The notes beneath the pieces are model-generated. The model ran no database searches. It had not been told where the DNA came from and worked only from the letters and a program-made list of their open reading frames with translations. Of a stretch of DNA of 64,000 nt, positions 9,301 through 17,377 are shown in pieces. Each line of letters starts with the position of its first letter. The stretch's first letter is position 1. This DNA comes from Clostridia bacterium. Its GTDB lineage: Bacteria; Bacillota; Clostridia; RUG12999. The stretch spans positions 1 to 64,000 of the forward strand of contig JAAWTG010000005.1 of NCBI GenBank assembly GCA_022801925.1, written 5' to 3'. Made by a program: the position numbers and the translations under genes.

Positions 9301-12037
9301 CACGCCGCAGTCGATTGAGATAATGGAAAACAGCGGCGAGCGTGCAATTCTTGTCTTTCTGAACGACCAAAAGCCATATTTGCGGCTGGTAAAGTTGGAC
9401 AGCGACAGTATGCGGCCGCTTGCGAATGCGGTGTTTAAGTTTGAGAAGGTCGGCGGTAGTTTTGAGAAAGAATATACGACAGGTGCGGATGGTGAGGTTC
9501 AGCTGGACAACTTAGAGCCGGGCGCCTATACCGTAACGGAAATCAAAGCGCCGGACGGCTACCTGATTGATGACGCAAAGCGCATTGTGCAGGTAAACGG
9601 CAACGAGTATGCGACCTTTGTGTTTACCGATACCAAAAAGCCGTCGCTGAAACTTTTGAAATACGACGCATACAACAATACATATCTGGCGGGAGCGACC
9701 TTCCGCATTGCAAAAATTGAAGATGGCAGCCATTATCTGGACAGGGTAACGGACGCAAACGGCTGTATTGAGCTTGACGGTCTGGAGCCGGGGGTGTATT
9801 CGGTCAAGGAAACCGAAGCGCCAAGCGGGTATGTGTTAAATGGAACGGAGTATCACGTGGAGCTGTTTGGCGGGAAACAGTCGCAGCTTGTGGTTGTCAA
9901 TGAGGAGAAGCCGAGCCTGAAAATCGTCAAGACCGACGCGCTGACGGGTGAACCGCTTGCGGGCGTGGGCTTTATTGTAAAAAAGGCGGAGGGTGAAACG
10001 GAAAATACCGTTGTTACTGATGAAAACGGCGGGGCGGTACTTTCGCACCTTGACACAGGTATCTATGAGGTTCGGGAAACAAGCGTGCCGGACGGGTATT
10101 TAATGGACGAAACACCGCAGCTTGTAACGCTTGCGCCAAACCGGACAAGCGTGGTGCGGTTCTGCAATTATCCAAAGCCGAGCCTGACAATCAACAAGGT
10201 GGACGGTATTACCAAGGACGCGCTGCAAGGGGCGAAGTTCCATATTGTGTATGCCAGTAACAACACGTTTACAGGTGAAATTAACGATATGGGCAGCTTC
10301 CAAACAGACGAAAACGGGCAGATAAAGCTGTACCGATTAAAAGACGGCTGGTACAAGATTAACGAAACCGAAGCGCCGGACGGGTACAAGCTCACTGGGA
10401 AACCGCAGGAAATCTATATCCGTGCGGGAGAAGATAAAACGGTGACATTTGAAAATACGCCGCTCTCCGCTCTGGTAATCAAAAAGGTGGACGGAAAGAC
10501 CGGACAGGTGTTACAGGGGGCAAAATTCCGTCTGCGTTACTTCTCCGGCGTCAGCGGCACAGGCGGCACGATGATTGGCGAATATACGACCTCAGTAAAC
10601 GGAACGGTTGTCATTAACCGATTGAAAGCAGGTACATATATCGTGGAGGAAACGAAAGCGCCGGACGGATATATCATCAGCGACGCGCCCGAAACGGTGT
10701 GTATTACAGGCAAAGAGCAGGACGTCATTACGATAGAATTTGAGAATTACAAGGACGGCGGACTTATCATTCGCAAATTGGACAGCCAGACCAAGCAGCC
10801 GCTTGCGGGCGCGGAGTTCAAAGTGACAACATCAAGCGGCGAGTTTGTGCCAAACCAAGGCGGTGCGGTGAGTTCCAACGGTATCTATACCACGGATTCG
10901 AGCGGGCAAATTCATATCACCGGAGTAGCGGCAGGAACAACTTTAGTTGTCACCGAAACCAAAGCGCCGGACGGATATGTGCTGGAAACGCTGTCGCAGA
11001 CGGTGCAGATTAACAAAAATGATACACAAACGCTCACTTTTTACAACAAGCCGGATTCTGGGCTGCTGATTACCAAACTGGACAAACGAACGGGCAAACC
11101 GCTCTACGGCGCGGTATTTAAGGTGACAAAGGACGATGGCAGCGTTGTTGGAAACGCCAACGGCAGATACACCACCGACCGAAACGGGACCATTCATATT
11201 TATGGTTTGCCAACGGATACCTATGTTGTATCCGAGATAGAAGCGCCGGACGGGTACACGCTGGACAGCACGCCGCAGACGATAAAGCTCAAATCAGGCG
11301 AGACGCACGAGCTGACATTCTACAACGAGTCAGTCGGCGGTATCCGCATTACCAAGCTGGATGAAGAAACCCGACAGCCCATCCGCAATGTGGAGTTTGA
11401 AGTGGAATATATGAACGGGCGGCGTATCGGCACATACCGCACCAACGCAAACGGCGTCATCAACATTGACGGGCTGGAGAACGGCTGGTATTCGGTGGTG
11501 GAGAAAAAGGCGGCAAGAGGATATATTTTAGATTCCGAGCCGCGCGACATTGAGGTGAAAGACGGGAAAATTACAAGAGTGACGCTGACGAACCGCAAAG
11601 CCTCCTCTTTCCTTATTCACAAGGTGGACAGCACGACAGGCAAGGGGATTTACGGCGTGACATTTCTTGTGTCTGACCGTTACGGCAAGCCGATTGCACA
11701 GTACACCTCCGACCAGAACGGCTATGTGTATATGGACGATACCGACTTAAAAGACGGCAAGTATTTTATCCGTGAAATCTCCGTCCCGCAGGGCTATGTG
11801 ATTGATCCGGAGGTAAAGACATTTTATGTGGAATATGGACAAACTTCCAATATCACTTGGTACAACACACCGACACAGGCGCAGATTCAGATTGTGAAAA
11901 AGTCAGCCGATGATAACCAAATTAACGGATTGCCTGCCGGAAGTCTTTTAGAAGGAGCGACCTTTGAAATCTACGACAGAGGCGGGAATACAGTTGATAC
12001 CATCAAGACGGACAAAAAACGGACGGGCAAGTTCTAA
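6338..12037 (+). CDS. Giant thioester-domain Cna-B repeat adhesin, main part (frameshifted at 12014)
   Basis: An 1899-residue surface protein. A signal peptide (residues 1-29) is followed by a thioester adhesin domain, with Cys78 in AYCVNWG and Gln144 in CATQLAVW predicted to form the internal thioester that captures host or partner-cell surfaces. Then come about 17 Cna-B domains, each with a start such as LxIxKxD and an end such as ETxAPDGY; Lys and Glu positions fit self-made isopeptide bonds. The last Cna-B domain is cut by an extra base in the A-run at 12014-12019, and the C-terminal part continues in another frame to 12719. The product would be a long rigid stalk, plausibly for mating-pair or host adhesion. 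Confidence 0.88.
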   Translation: MMKRQIGKRTMALLLLAATLLSLAVNVGAETLGDGAAKTVTISMNEKFSFLETTNGNKLSGYAWGYTTDTGVTGPAYCVNWGLKNPPSDKKLTIAGRYTANPKTIGAFACGYPQRSLEDFIKINVGRWPEIASLTREEYACATQLAVWASLGQLAVEGTDYTTGRASLAIQYSEPQKIRTYKALEIILYNASFWDRPLNTGMEIRLGRTERGSVLDIENENGLIGAEAKGEYEINKETIRGAQYYTRSFVAASATSTYKHGYCIELWAENAPEGTIFTDLNNNPLETVVWEGKTLWKVPTPYSEVTTMNENGEEYAGDFKICIPVRNTPPDGDILIHGTSTITQYNIYLANNTDDKEQSYVIADPMYASMECVGELKWKKVVSPYGRLIVNKTDGMGKALPGAIFKLIGTDGSVFEGTTNNIGQIVWEYLNPDIQYTLTETQAPKGYLKAEPMTVSVPAGQTQAVSVKNLSERTLRIRKIDAQNGSPLIGATFRIEQTDGGYKTDVTTGHSGYIEFKGSELPFGSYKAYELKAPDGYEKDTEPQTFSWDGSNDVTLTFKNVRKTSLVLIKMDKKTHESLADVAFAVYKDGKKITDVTTDNAGYARVSGLSEGYYEVEETVAPKGYLLDSTQHGIHIDPYNPATDDDPVLVLTNEKKPGLAIEKLDAQTLKPMKGTTFAVYKDTVLVGEYQTDADGLIELTDLEPGTYTVKEMKTDASHIVQGCPQSIELLAGKSAHLIFFNKTKPGIGITKIDAETKKPLADAVFRIEKLDGSFTKDYTTDRNGEIDLSDLEPGAYTVTETAAPEGYVADTVRRTFEAVAGESMQLIFTNTRKPSLKVTKIDANTGKALAGAVIRISNLSGSTTVDKTTNADGEIFLEDLEEGLYTVQEITAPKGYLLNDELHHVEVQAGSNNELVIANTKKPSLTIKKYDSLTGKPMANVRFEVYRDTLLIGAYDTNAAGEILLYDLELGTYTVKEIAADEGHIVNSTPQSIEIMENSGERAILVFLNDQKPYLRLVKLDSDSMRPLANAVFKFEKVGGSFEKEYTTGADGEVQLDNLEPGAYTVTEIKAPDGYLIDDAKRIVQVNGNEYATFVFTDTKKPSLKLLKYDAYNNTYLAGATFRIAKIEDGSHYLDRVTDANGCIELDGLEPGVYSVKETEAPSGYVLNGTEYHVELFGGKQSQLVVVNEEKPSLKIVKTDALTGEPLAGVGFIVKKAEGETENTVVTDENGGAVLSHLDTGIYEVRETSVPDGYLMDETPQLVTLAPNRTSVVRFCNYPKPSLTINKVDGITKDALQGAKFHIVYASNNTFTGEINDMGSFQTDENGQIKLYRLKDGWYKINETEAPDGYKLTGKPQEIYIRAGEDKTVTFENTPLSALVIKKVDGKTGQVLQGAKFRLRYFSGVSGTGGTMIGEYTTSVNGTVVINRLKAGTYIVEETKAPDGYIISDAPETVCITGKEQDVITIEFENYKDGGLIIRKLDSQTKQPLAGAEFKVTTSSGEFVPNQGGAVSSNGIYTTDSSGQIHITGVAAGTTLVVTETKAPDGYVLETLSQTVQINKNDTQTLTFYNKPDSGLLITKLDKRTGKPLYGAVFKVTKDDGSVVGNANGRYTTDRNGTIHIYGLPTDTYVVSEIEAPDGYTLDSTPQTIKLKSGETHELTFYNESVGGIRITKLDEETRQPIRNVEFEVEYMNGRRIGTYRTNANGVINIDGLENGWYSVVEKKAARGYILDSEPRDIEVKDGKITRVTLTNRKASSFLIHKVDSTTGKGIYGVTFLVSDRYGKPIAQYTSDQNGYVYMDDTDLKDGKYFIREISVPQGYVIDPEVKTFYVEYGQTSNITWYNTPTQAQIQIVKKSADDNQINGLPAGSLLEGATFEIYDRGGNTVDTIKTDKKRTGKF

Positions 12038-12719
12038 AATATTGCCGCTCGGACTATACACCGTGCGGGAAACACAGGCGCCAGCATATTACACCATCAA
12101 TGAAACAGTCATGACGGCGAACCTTGAGTTTTCCGGGCAGATTGTGACATTTGAAGTGCTGGACAAATCCGTTTCCACAGGCGTTTCGATTATTAAACGC
12201 GGATACAATGAGGTTATGCCGAACAATCCGCTGGTGTATACGTTCTCAAATATTGCAAATACCTCCAGCGTTCCGCTCGACAGCTTCTATTGGAGGGATA
12301 CCTTGCCGTCTGCCATCCGCTGCGAAAAATTAGTGACAGGTACGTACAATCAGCAGCTCAGCTACAAGATTGTGTATCAGACGAACCTTTCTAACGGCGA
12401 GTATCGGACAATCAACGACAATTTATCTACAAGCCGTAACTACGCATTAGATATATCCAATGCGGCTTTGGGACTTGCGAATAACGAATACATCACGGAG
12501 ATTATGTTCGTGTTCGGTCATGTGAAAGCGGGCTTTGCACAGGTGGAAACGCCGTATCTGTATGCAAGAAGCATATGGGGACTTCCCAATGGTGCGATGT
12601 TCACCAATCAGGCGGACGTCGGCGGCGTGTATAACGGGCAATGGATTACGAGTGTTTCAAGATGGGTAACAAAGGTATATAATTATACCCACATAGAAAT
12701 GCCGAGGACCGGATATTAA
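12018..12719 (+). pseudogene. C-terminal continuation of the giant adhesin (other frame)
   Basis: Read one base out of phase, this continues the 17th Cna-B domain (GRASSKILPLGLYTVRETQA) and then gives a C-terminal domain of about 190 residues beginning VSTGVSIIKRGYNEV, resembling DUF11-type backbone modules. It ends HIEMPRTGY-stop. MPRTG resembles an LPXTG sorting motif, but the usual hydrophobic helix and basic tail are absent. With five rather than six A at 12014-12019 the gene would encode about 2126 residues. Transcript slippage on A6, mutation and a sequencing error are all possible. Confidence 0.8.
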
Positions 12720-12730
12720 AAATCAGTTTA

Positions 12731-12770
12731 GCAAATGCCGTCATAGTAATATGGCGGCATTTGCTATTTT
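12731..12770 (+). terminator. Hairpin between adhesin and LRR gene
   Basis: GCAAATGCCG (12731-12740) pairs with CGGCATTTGC (12755-12764), followed by TATTTT. It is a likely terminator or attenuator just before the ribosome-binding site of the next gene. Confidence 0.75.
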
Positions 12771-12789
12771 AAGAAAGGAGCGAAAAAGT

Positions 12790-14472
12790 TTGAACAAAAA
12801 AATAAAAAGGCTGTTGTCTGCATTGCTTGCGGCAATGGTACTGTGCGGAGTATTGCCGGTTGCCGCTGCCGCAGTCACTTCCGGCGAGTGCGGGGAAAAC
12901 GGGGGCAACCTGACATGGGAGGTGGACGGCAGCGGCACATTGACGATCAGAGGTAACGGCAATTTAGCACAATATCAAAGCAGCCGCGAGGTGCCGTGGT
13001 ACAGCTTTGCGGATGAAATTGTGGCTGTCAATCTGGACATTACAACTGAAAAGTTGTGTTCGCGAGGCGGCGCATATGCGTTTGGGATGCTCTCGAAGGT
13101 ACAGGAAATCAGAATCCCGGAGGGCGTAATCAGTATTCCGGAAAGTGTGGATATGTTTCCGAGGGGATTGAGGAAACTGCGATTGCCAAGTACGTATACG
13201 GGAAATCTTTCAAATAATAATCTGATTCGGCATATGTGCCATTTGGATATTGAGGTGGCGGCGGATAATCCGGTGTATTGTTCTGTGGATGGAACGCTGT
13301 TCAGCAAAGACAAAACCAAGCTGGTTCAGTACACCAAAAGCGCGATAGAACCTGATTACGCAGTGCCGGAGACCGTCACGGATATCGACCATGCATTCTA
13401 TGGTAATCAATATTTGCGCTCTCTGACCATATCTAAAAATGTTAGAATCGTAGACAAGGAAACGCAAGAGGGAAAGTTTAATAATTGGGGATTCGGGTTG
13501 AGTATTAGCGCCATGACCTGCAACGCGGTTTATGTAGATGAAGATAATCCATATTTCTGCTCTGTGGATGGCGTCTTATACAACAAGGATATGTCTGTCC
13601 TCATTTGGTATCCGTCCGGCAAAACGGGGCATTATGAAGTCCCGGGCAGTGTAAAAGCCATTGCAGCGGGCGCTTTTCAGTATTCAAAAATTTCGGATGT
13701 GCAGATTCCGAATGGTGTGGAGATTTTGGGCAGATGTGCTTTCAATAATTCAGCTATAACCCGTGCGATAATACCGCCAAGTGTAAAGAGCATTTATAGT
13801 GGATGTTTTTATAATTGTATGTCGCTAAAGAGCGTTGAAATCAATGCGAACGATGTGGAAATGGGAGCGCAGATATTTGACCGATGTTATGAACTGAAGA
13901 AAGCAGGACCGATTGGCAGCGGCTGTGATATTGAGTTTTGCTGGGACAGGACGATTCCGCAAGAGGCATTTGACGATGCTGAATTGGAAGAGTTGACCAT
14001 TCCTAACAGCATAACTGCAATCGGCGACTATGCGTTTTCATATTGCTCGGCAAATATATGGATAGATAAGCCGGAAGGGGCAATTTCCGGCGCACCGTGG
14101 TCGGCGGATAGCACAAAGATTACATATTTGCGGGAGATGAATATCGCGCCCATTACGAAAAGTTATACCTATACAGGAGCGGCAATCCGGCAGAAGGTGG
14201 ACATTATTGAGCGTAAGACGGACGGTTCGGAGTCACGGTCGCTTGCCGAGGGCAGGGACTATACATTGGCATATTCCAATAACAGAAACGCTGGTACGGC
14301 GAAGATTACAGTAAATTACATCGGAGAATATGAAAAACTTGCGAATGATGTGTTGACCTTTACAATTACGCCGAAATCCTGTGCGGAATTGACGATTGCG
14401 CCCATTCCCAACCAACCGTGCACCGGGCGGGCAATTACGCCCGATCCAACTATAACAGATAACGAAATTTAA
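12790..14472 (+). CDS. Secreted BspA-type leucine-rich repeat protein ending in a half Ig-like module
   Basis: About 560 residues. I choose the TTG at 12790 because AAAGGAG lies nine bases upstream and the signal peptide (RLLSALLAAMVLCGVLPVAA) follows at once; an upstream ATG at 12751 lies inside the preceding hairpin. The body has BspA/LRR_5-type repeats (LTISKNVRIV, IPNGVEILGRCAFNNS, LTIPNSITAIGDYAFSYC), typical of surface binding proteins. Near the C terminus is one Ig-like repeat (YTYTGAAIRQKVDI ... GRDYTLAYSNNRNAGTAKI). The protein then ends part way into a second repeat: IPNQPCTGRAITPDPTITD plus NEI. The same break point recurs in the next gene. Confidence 0.85.
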   Translation: MNKKIKRLLSALLAAMVLCGVLPVAAAAVTSGECGENGGNLTWEVDGSGTLTIRGNGNLAQYQSSREVPWYSFADEIVAVNLDITTEKLCSRGGAYAFGMLSKVQEIRIPEGVISIPESVDMFPRGLRKLRLPSTYTGNLSNNNLIRHMCHLDIEVAADNPVYCSVDGTLFSKDKTKLVQYTKSAIEPDYAVPETVTDIDHAFYGNQYLRSLTISKNVRIVDKETQEGKFNNWGFGLSISAMTCNAVYVDEDNPYFCSVDGVLYNKDMSVLIWYPSGKTGHYEVPGSVKAIAAGAFQYSKISDVQIPNGVEILGRCAFNNSAITRAIIPPSVKSIYSGCFYNCMSLKSVEINANDVEMGAQIFDRCYELKKAGPIGSGCDIEFCWDRTIPQEAFDDAELEELTIPNSITAIGDYAFSYCSANIWIDKPEGAISGAPWSADSTKITYLREMNIAPITKSYTYTGAAIRQKVDIIERKTDGSESRSLAEGRDYTLAYSNNRNAGTAKITVNYIGEYEKLANDVLTFTITPKSCAELTIAPIPNQPCTGRAITPDPTITDNEI

Positions 14473-14501
14473 AAATAATCAGAAGAAAGAGGTAGAAATT
14501 T

Positions 14502-15362
14502 ATGAAAAAGAATTTGAAAAAGGTTTTATCTATGGCATTGGCAATGGCGGTAATTGCGGCGGCTACGGCGTTTCCGGCATATGCAGAGCCGGAGCAGCCG
14601 CCGGAAACAGCGGCATATACAGGTGAGGCAATCACCCCGGATATTGCGGCGTACAGCGCTGGCGTGCGGTTGGTGAATGGTACAGATTATGACATTGCGT
14701 ATGAAAACAATATCAATGTGGGAACTGCAGCGGCGGTGATTACCTTTAAGGGCAACTATACCGGCACACGAACGGTCAATTTTCAGATTATTGCGCGGGA
14801 ACTGTCCGGTTCAGATGTTGCGTTTGGCGCGATTGACAATCAAGTGTATACAGGCGGAGAAATCAAACCCGAACCGACAATCGCCTATGGCGATGTGACG
14901 CTGGTTAAGGACAGAGACTATACATTGTCGTATACGGATAATGTCAATGTCGGTACAGCGGCAATCAATGTGACTTTTGTTGGTAATTTTGAAGGTACGG
15001 CAAGCAGCACATTTGAGATTGTTCCCGATGAGTTGAGCACGGAGGATGTCTCGTTCTCGAAGATAGATAATCTCACTTACACGGGCGGTGAGCTGACACC
15101 TGAGACAAGCATTACATATCATGGCGTAACGCTCGAAAAGGACAAGGATTATACATTGTCATATGAGAATAATGTAAACGCGGGTACGGCAACCGTTAAT
15201 GTAACATTTACCGGAAATTACGCCGGAAGCGCCGGGACAACTTTTGAAATTACTGCAAAAACGGCGGGTGAGAGTACCATCACCATCAGCGCGATACCGG
15301 ATCAGACATATACAGGCGCGGCAATCACGCCGGAGCCGACGGTGACGGATATTAGCAGATAA
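14502..15362 (+). CDS. Secreted protein of tandem Ig-like (MBG-type) repeats, also ending in a half module
   Basis: A 286-residue protein with a signal peptide (LSMALAMAVIAAATAFPAYA) and three complete repeats of about 75 residues, each with the plan YTGGEITPE ... LVKDRDYTLSYTDNVNVGTA ... VTFVGNFEGT. These resemble MBG/YDG-type beta-sandwich modules of Gram-positive surface proteins. A fourth repeat is cut after TYTGAAITPEPTVTD, followed by ISR and the stop. No membrane anchor or SLH domain is present, so attachment must be through another protein. The next gene encodes an SLH protein that begins with the missing part of such a repeat. Confidence 0.8.
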   Translation: MKKNLKKVLSMALAMAVIAAATAFPAYAEPEQPPETAAYTGEAITPDIAAYSAGVRLVNGTDYDIAYENNINVGTAAAVITFKGNYTGTRTVNFQIIARELSGSDVAFGAIDNQVYTGGEIKPEPTIAYGDVTLVKDRDYTLSYTDNVNVGTAAINVTFVGNFEGTASSTFEIVPDELSTEDVSFSKIDNLTYTGGELTPETSITYHGVTLEKDKDYTLSYENNVNAGTATVNVTFTGNYAGSAGTTFEITAKTAGESTITISAIPDQTYTGAAITPEPTVTDISR

Positions 15363-15374
15363 CAATGTTTATGG

Positions 15375-15403
15375 GGTGCGGCAAAACTGCCGCACCTTCA
15401 TTT
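15375..15403 (+). terminator. Hairpin between Ig-repeat gene and SLH gene
   Basis: A perfect 9-bp stem GGTGCGGCA/TGCCGCACC with a 4-base loop, followed by TTCATTT. It is a weak terminator or an mRNA-stabilising stem. Confidence 0.65.
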
Positions 15404-15421
15404 ATATGAACGGAGGAACAC

Positions 15422-16306
15422 ATGAAAAGGATTATTGCAATACTACTGATACTTGCGTTATGTATCGGCACAACTGCCGTTTTTGCGGATGCGGCAGAGG
15501 ATGTTGTTGTGGAATCAGAAGATACGATTTTGAAGAAAGATATTGACTATACGCTGACCTATCGGGATAATGTTGATCCCGGCACGGCAACGGTTACGAT
15601 AAAGTTTATTGGTAACTATGCAGGAGAAATGGAACGAACATTTGAAATTAAAAAGGCGAAACGCACAAGTTCCGGCGGCGGAGGGCGAGGCGGCAGTCAT
15701 GTGGTTGTTGTTGAACCTGTTACAAAGTATGACCCGCCGTATATTACAGGTTATGAGGATCATACTTTTCATCCCGAATCGGCAATAACCAGAGCGGAGG
15801 CAACAACGGCGATTGCAAGGGCTATTAGCCTTGATACACAGGAGAACGGCGATGCGGCTTTTGATGATGTGGCAAGTCACTGGGCGAAAGGGTATATCAA
15901 TGCCGCCGCCGACTTAAATATCGTAAACGGATATGAAGACGGCAAATTCCGCCCGGACGAAAACATTACCCGTGCAGAATTTGCGAAGATAATTGCAAAA
16001 CTAAGCGAAAAAGAAATCCCGAAAAAGTCCGCTTCATTCCCTGATGCAAAAGGCCATTGGGCGGAATCATATGTTGCTGTGCTCGCAGAAAAGGGTGGGG
16101 TTACAGGTTACGAGGACAATACATTTCGTCCTGACAAGCCGATTACAAGAGCTGAAGCGGTTGCAATCATCAATCGCGCCGTAACAAGAAACATTGCGCC
16201 GGATTTGGCGATGCCGTTTACGGATGTTACGCCTGAGCATTGGGCGTATCAAGACATTTTGAAGGCGGCAGGAATAGAAAAGAAAGGAATCTACTATGAA
16301 AAATAA
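15422..16306 (+). CDS. SLH-domain cell-wall anchor with an N-terminal partial Ig-like repeat
   Basis: A 294-residue protein. After a signal peptide (residues 1-21) the mature protein starts part way into an Ig-like repeat: EDTILKKDIDYTLTYRDN, DPGTATVTIKFIGNYAGEM. A Gly/Ser hinge (SSGGGGRGGSH) leads to SLH modules recognisable from YITGYEDHTFHPESAITRAE, VNGYEDGKFRPDENITRAEF and VTGYEDNTFRPDKPITRAEA. SLH domains bind pyruvylated wall polymers, so this is the anchor of the trio. Its missing first strands are just what the two preceding proteins carry at their C termini. It overlaps the next gene by 11 bases. Confidence 0.85.
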   Translation: MKRIIAILLILALCIGTTAVFADAAEDVVVESEDTILKKDIDYTLTYRDNVDPGTATVTIKFIGNYAGEMERTFEIKKAKRTSSGGGGRGGSHVVVVEPVTKYDPPYITGYEDHTFHPESAITRAEATTAIARAISLDTQENGDAAFDDVASHWAKGYINAAADLNIVNGYEDGKFRPDENITRAEFAKIIAKLSEKEIPKKSASFPDAKGHWAESYVAVLAEKGGVTGYEDNTFRPDKPITRAEAVAIINRAVTRNIAPDLAMPFTDVTPEHWAYQDILKAAGIEKKGIYYEK

Positions 16307-16640
16307 GATGAAAAAGATGGCGGCAAGAACATTGCCTCTTGCGGTGTATATCCTCATGCTGCTGACAGTACAGGTATTTGCGGTGGAGGATATGTGGACG
16401 GTGGCGAACCGAATTATTATTGATGTGTATAACAAGATAGCAGGCGTTAGTACGGTGCTTGCGGCGCTGATGACAACGGTTTGCGTGGTCGGTATGAAGC
16501 TGTCGAATAACCAGCAGAAGGTAGACCAGAGCGTGGACTGGCTCAAGCGTATCTGGATTGCATGGGCGATTATTAACGGGATTGGCGCGTTCTTAGCATA
16601 TGTTCGCCCGCTGCTGTCGGGACTGAATACGATTTCATAA
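16296..16640 (+). CDS. VirB2/TrbC-like small membrane protein (candidate conjugative pilin)
   Basis: A 114-residue protein with a signal peptide (LPLAVYILMLLTVQVFA) and two further membrane helices (VSTVLAALMTTVCVVGM and IWIAWAIINGIGAFLA) joined by a short polar, basic loop. This is the layout of VirB2/TrbC subunits. It lies upstream of VirB6-, PrgI- and VirB4-like genes, as expected for a Gram-positive type IV secretion locus. The assignment is from topology and context, since the sequence itself is not diagnostic. The start overlaps the SLH gene, linking surface module and transfer genes in one transcript. Confidence 0.55.
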   Translation: MKNKMKKMAARTLPLAVYILMLLTVQVFAVEDMWTVANRIIIDVYNKIAGVSTVLAALMTTVCVVGMKLSNNQQKVDQSVDWLKRIWIAWAIINGIGAFLAYVRPLLSGLNTIS

Positions 16641-16653
16641 AGTTTTTTATGTG

Positions 16654-16708
16654 TTGACAAAATCATAAAATAGTAATATAATAATATTGCAACTAAAAAT
16701 AGTTGCAA
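16654..16708 (+). promoter_or_regulatory. hicAB promoter with operator palindrome
   Basis: TTGACA (16654-16659), 17 bases, TATAAT (16677-16682). Just downstream lies TTGCAACT...AGTTGCAA (16687-16708), a perfect 8-bp inverted repeat with a 6-base gap. This is a likely HicB operator for autoregulation. Confidence 0.85.
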
Positions 16709-16724
16709 AGTTTGGAGGGCAACA

Positions 16725-16979
16725 ATGAGTAAAAAAGAAAAATTGATTGCAAGGCTGAAGGAAAAGCCAAAGGATTTTACCTTTGACGAGGTTGTGCAAC
16801 TTATGGGCTATTTTGGATATACTATTGTTGGCGGCGGCAAAACAGGCGGTTCGCGGATAGCGTTTTCCGATGATAAAAAAGATTACATTCGTATGCACAA
16901 GCCGCATCCGAGGTCAATCTTAAAAGCCTATCAGGTACAGAACTTGATTGAGGATTTGAAGGAGCGTGATTTGATATGA
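16725..16979 (+). CDS. hicA: HicA-like mRNA interferase toxin
   Basis: An 84-residue HicA-family protein with the small double-stranded-RNA-binding-like fold: TFDEVVQLMGYFGYTIV, then GGSRIAF, then YIRMHKPHPRSILKAYQVQN. HicA toxins degrade mRNA and are neutralised by HicB. The often-seen GSH motif reads GSR here, while a later His is kept. GGAGGG lies upstream of the ATG. It overlaps hicB by 4 bases (ATGA), the classic toxin-first order. Confidence 0.85.
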   Translation: MSKKEKLIARLKEKPKDFTFDEVVQLMGYFGYTIVGGGKTGGSRIAFSDDKKDYIRMHKPHPRSILKAYQVQNLIEDLKERDLI

Positions 16980-17323
16980 AAAATACATTGAGCTATAAAA
17001 ACTATGTCGGAACAGTTGAATTTTCGGAAGAGGATAAAGTGTTTTTTGGAAAGGTAGTAGGGATACCGGATTCCATTTCTTTTGAAGGAGATACCGTTGA
17101 AAGTCTGATTGCAGATTTTCATGAGGCGGTTGATGAATATCTGGAATTTTGCAGAGAAAACGGGAAAGAACCGCAGCAACAGTATAAAGGCAGTTTTAAT
17201 ATAAGGATTGCCCCGGAACTTCACCGAAAAGCAAGTCTTGATGCAATGGCAAGGAATATGTCGCTGAACAGCTATGTGGAAGAGGCAATCGAAATGCGCG
17301 TGACGCATAATGCGGCATTGTGA
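16976..17323 (+). CDS. hicB: HicB-like antitoxin
   Basis: A 115-residue HicB protein. The N-terminal half is a degraded RNase-H-like domain (YVGTVEFSEEDKVFFGKV, ISFEGDTVESLIADFHEAV). The C-terminal half is a ribbon-helix-helix (SFNIRIAPELHRKASLDA, NMSLNSYVEEAI). It should bind HicA and repress the palindromic operator upstream of hicA. A terminator follows, so the pair is a self-contained cargo unit between transfer genes. Confidence 0.88.
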   Translation: MKNTLSYKNYVGTVEFSEEDKVFFGKVVGIPDSISFEGDTVESLIADFHEAVDEYLEFCRENGKEPQQQYKGSFNIRIAPELHRKASLDAMARNMSLNSYVEEAIEMRVTHNAAL

Positions 17324-17341
17324 AAAATAAATCAGCGTTTA

Positions 17342-17377
17342 TGAGCGTTTATCTAAAAGGATAAGCGCTCATTTTTT
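17342..17377 (+). terminator. Terminator after hicB
   Basis: TGAGCGTTTAT pairs with ATAAGCGCTCA (one wobble), followed by a run of six T. Confidence 0.85.

Noticed and set aside
12013..12020. Programmed -1 ribosomal frameshift at the A-AAA-AAC sequence of the adhesin
   Set aside because: The frame change needed is +1 (or -2), not -1; removing one A by slippage, mutation or error fits better.
16725..17323. Inactive HicA because GSH reads GSR
   Set aside because: A later His is retained and the operator, promoter and HicB are intact, so inactivity cannot be claimed from this change.
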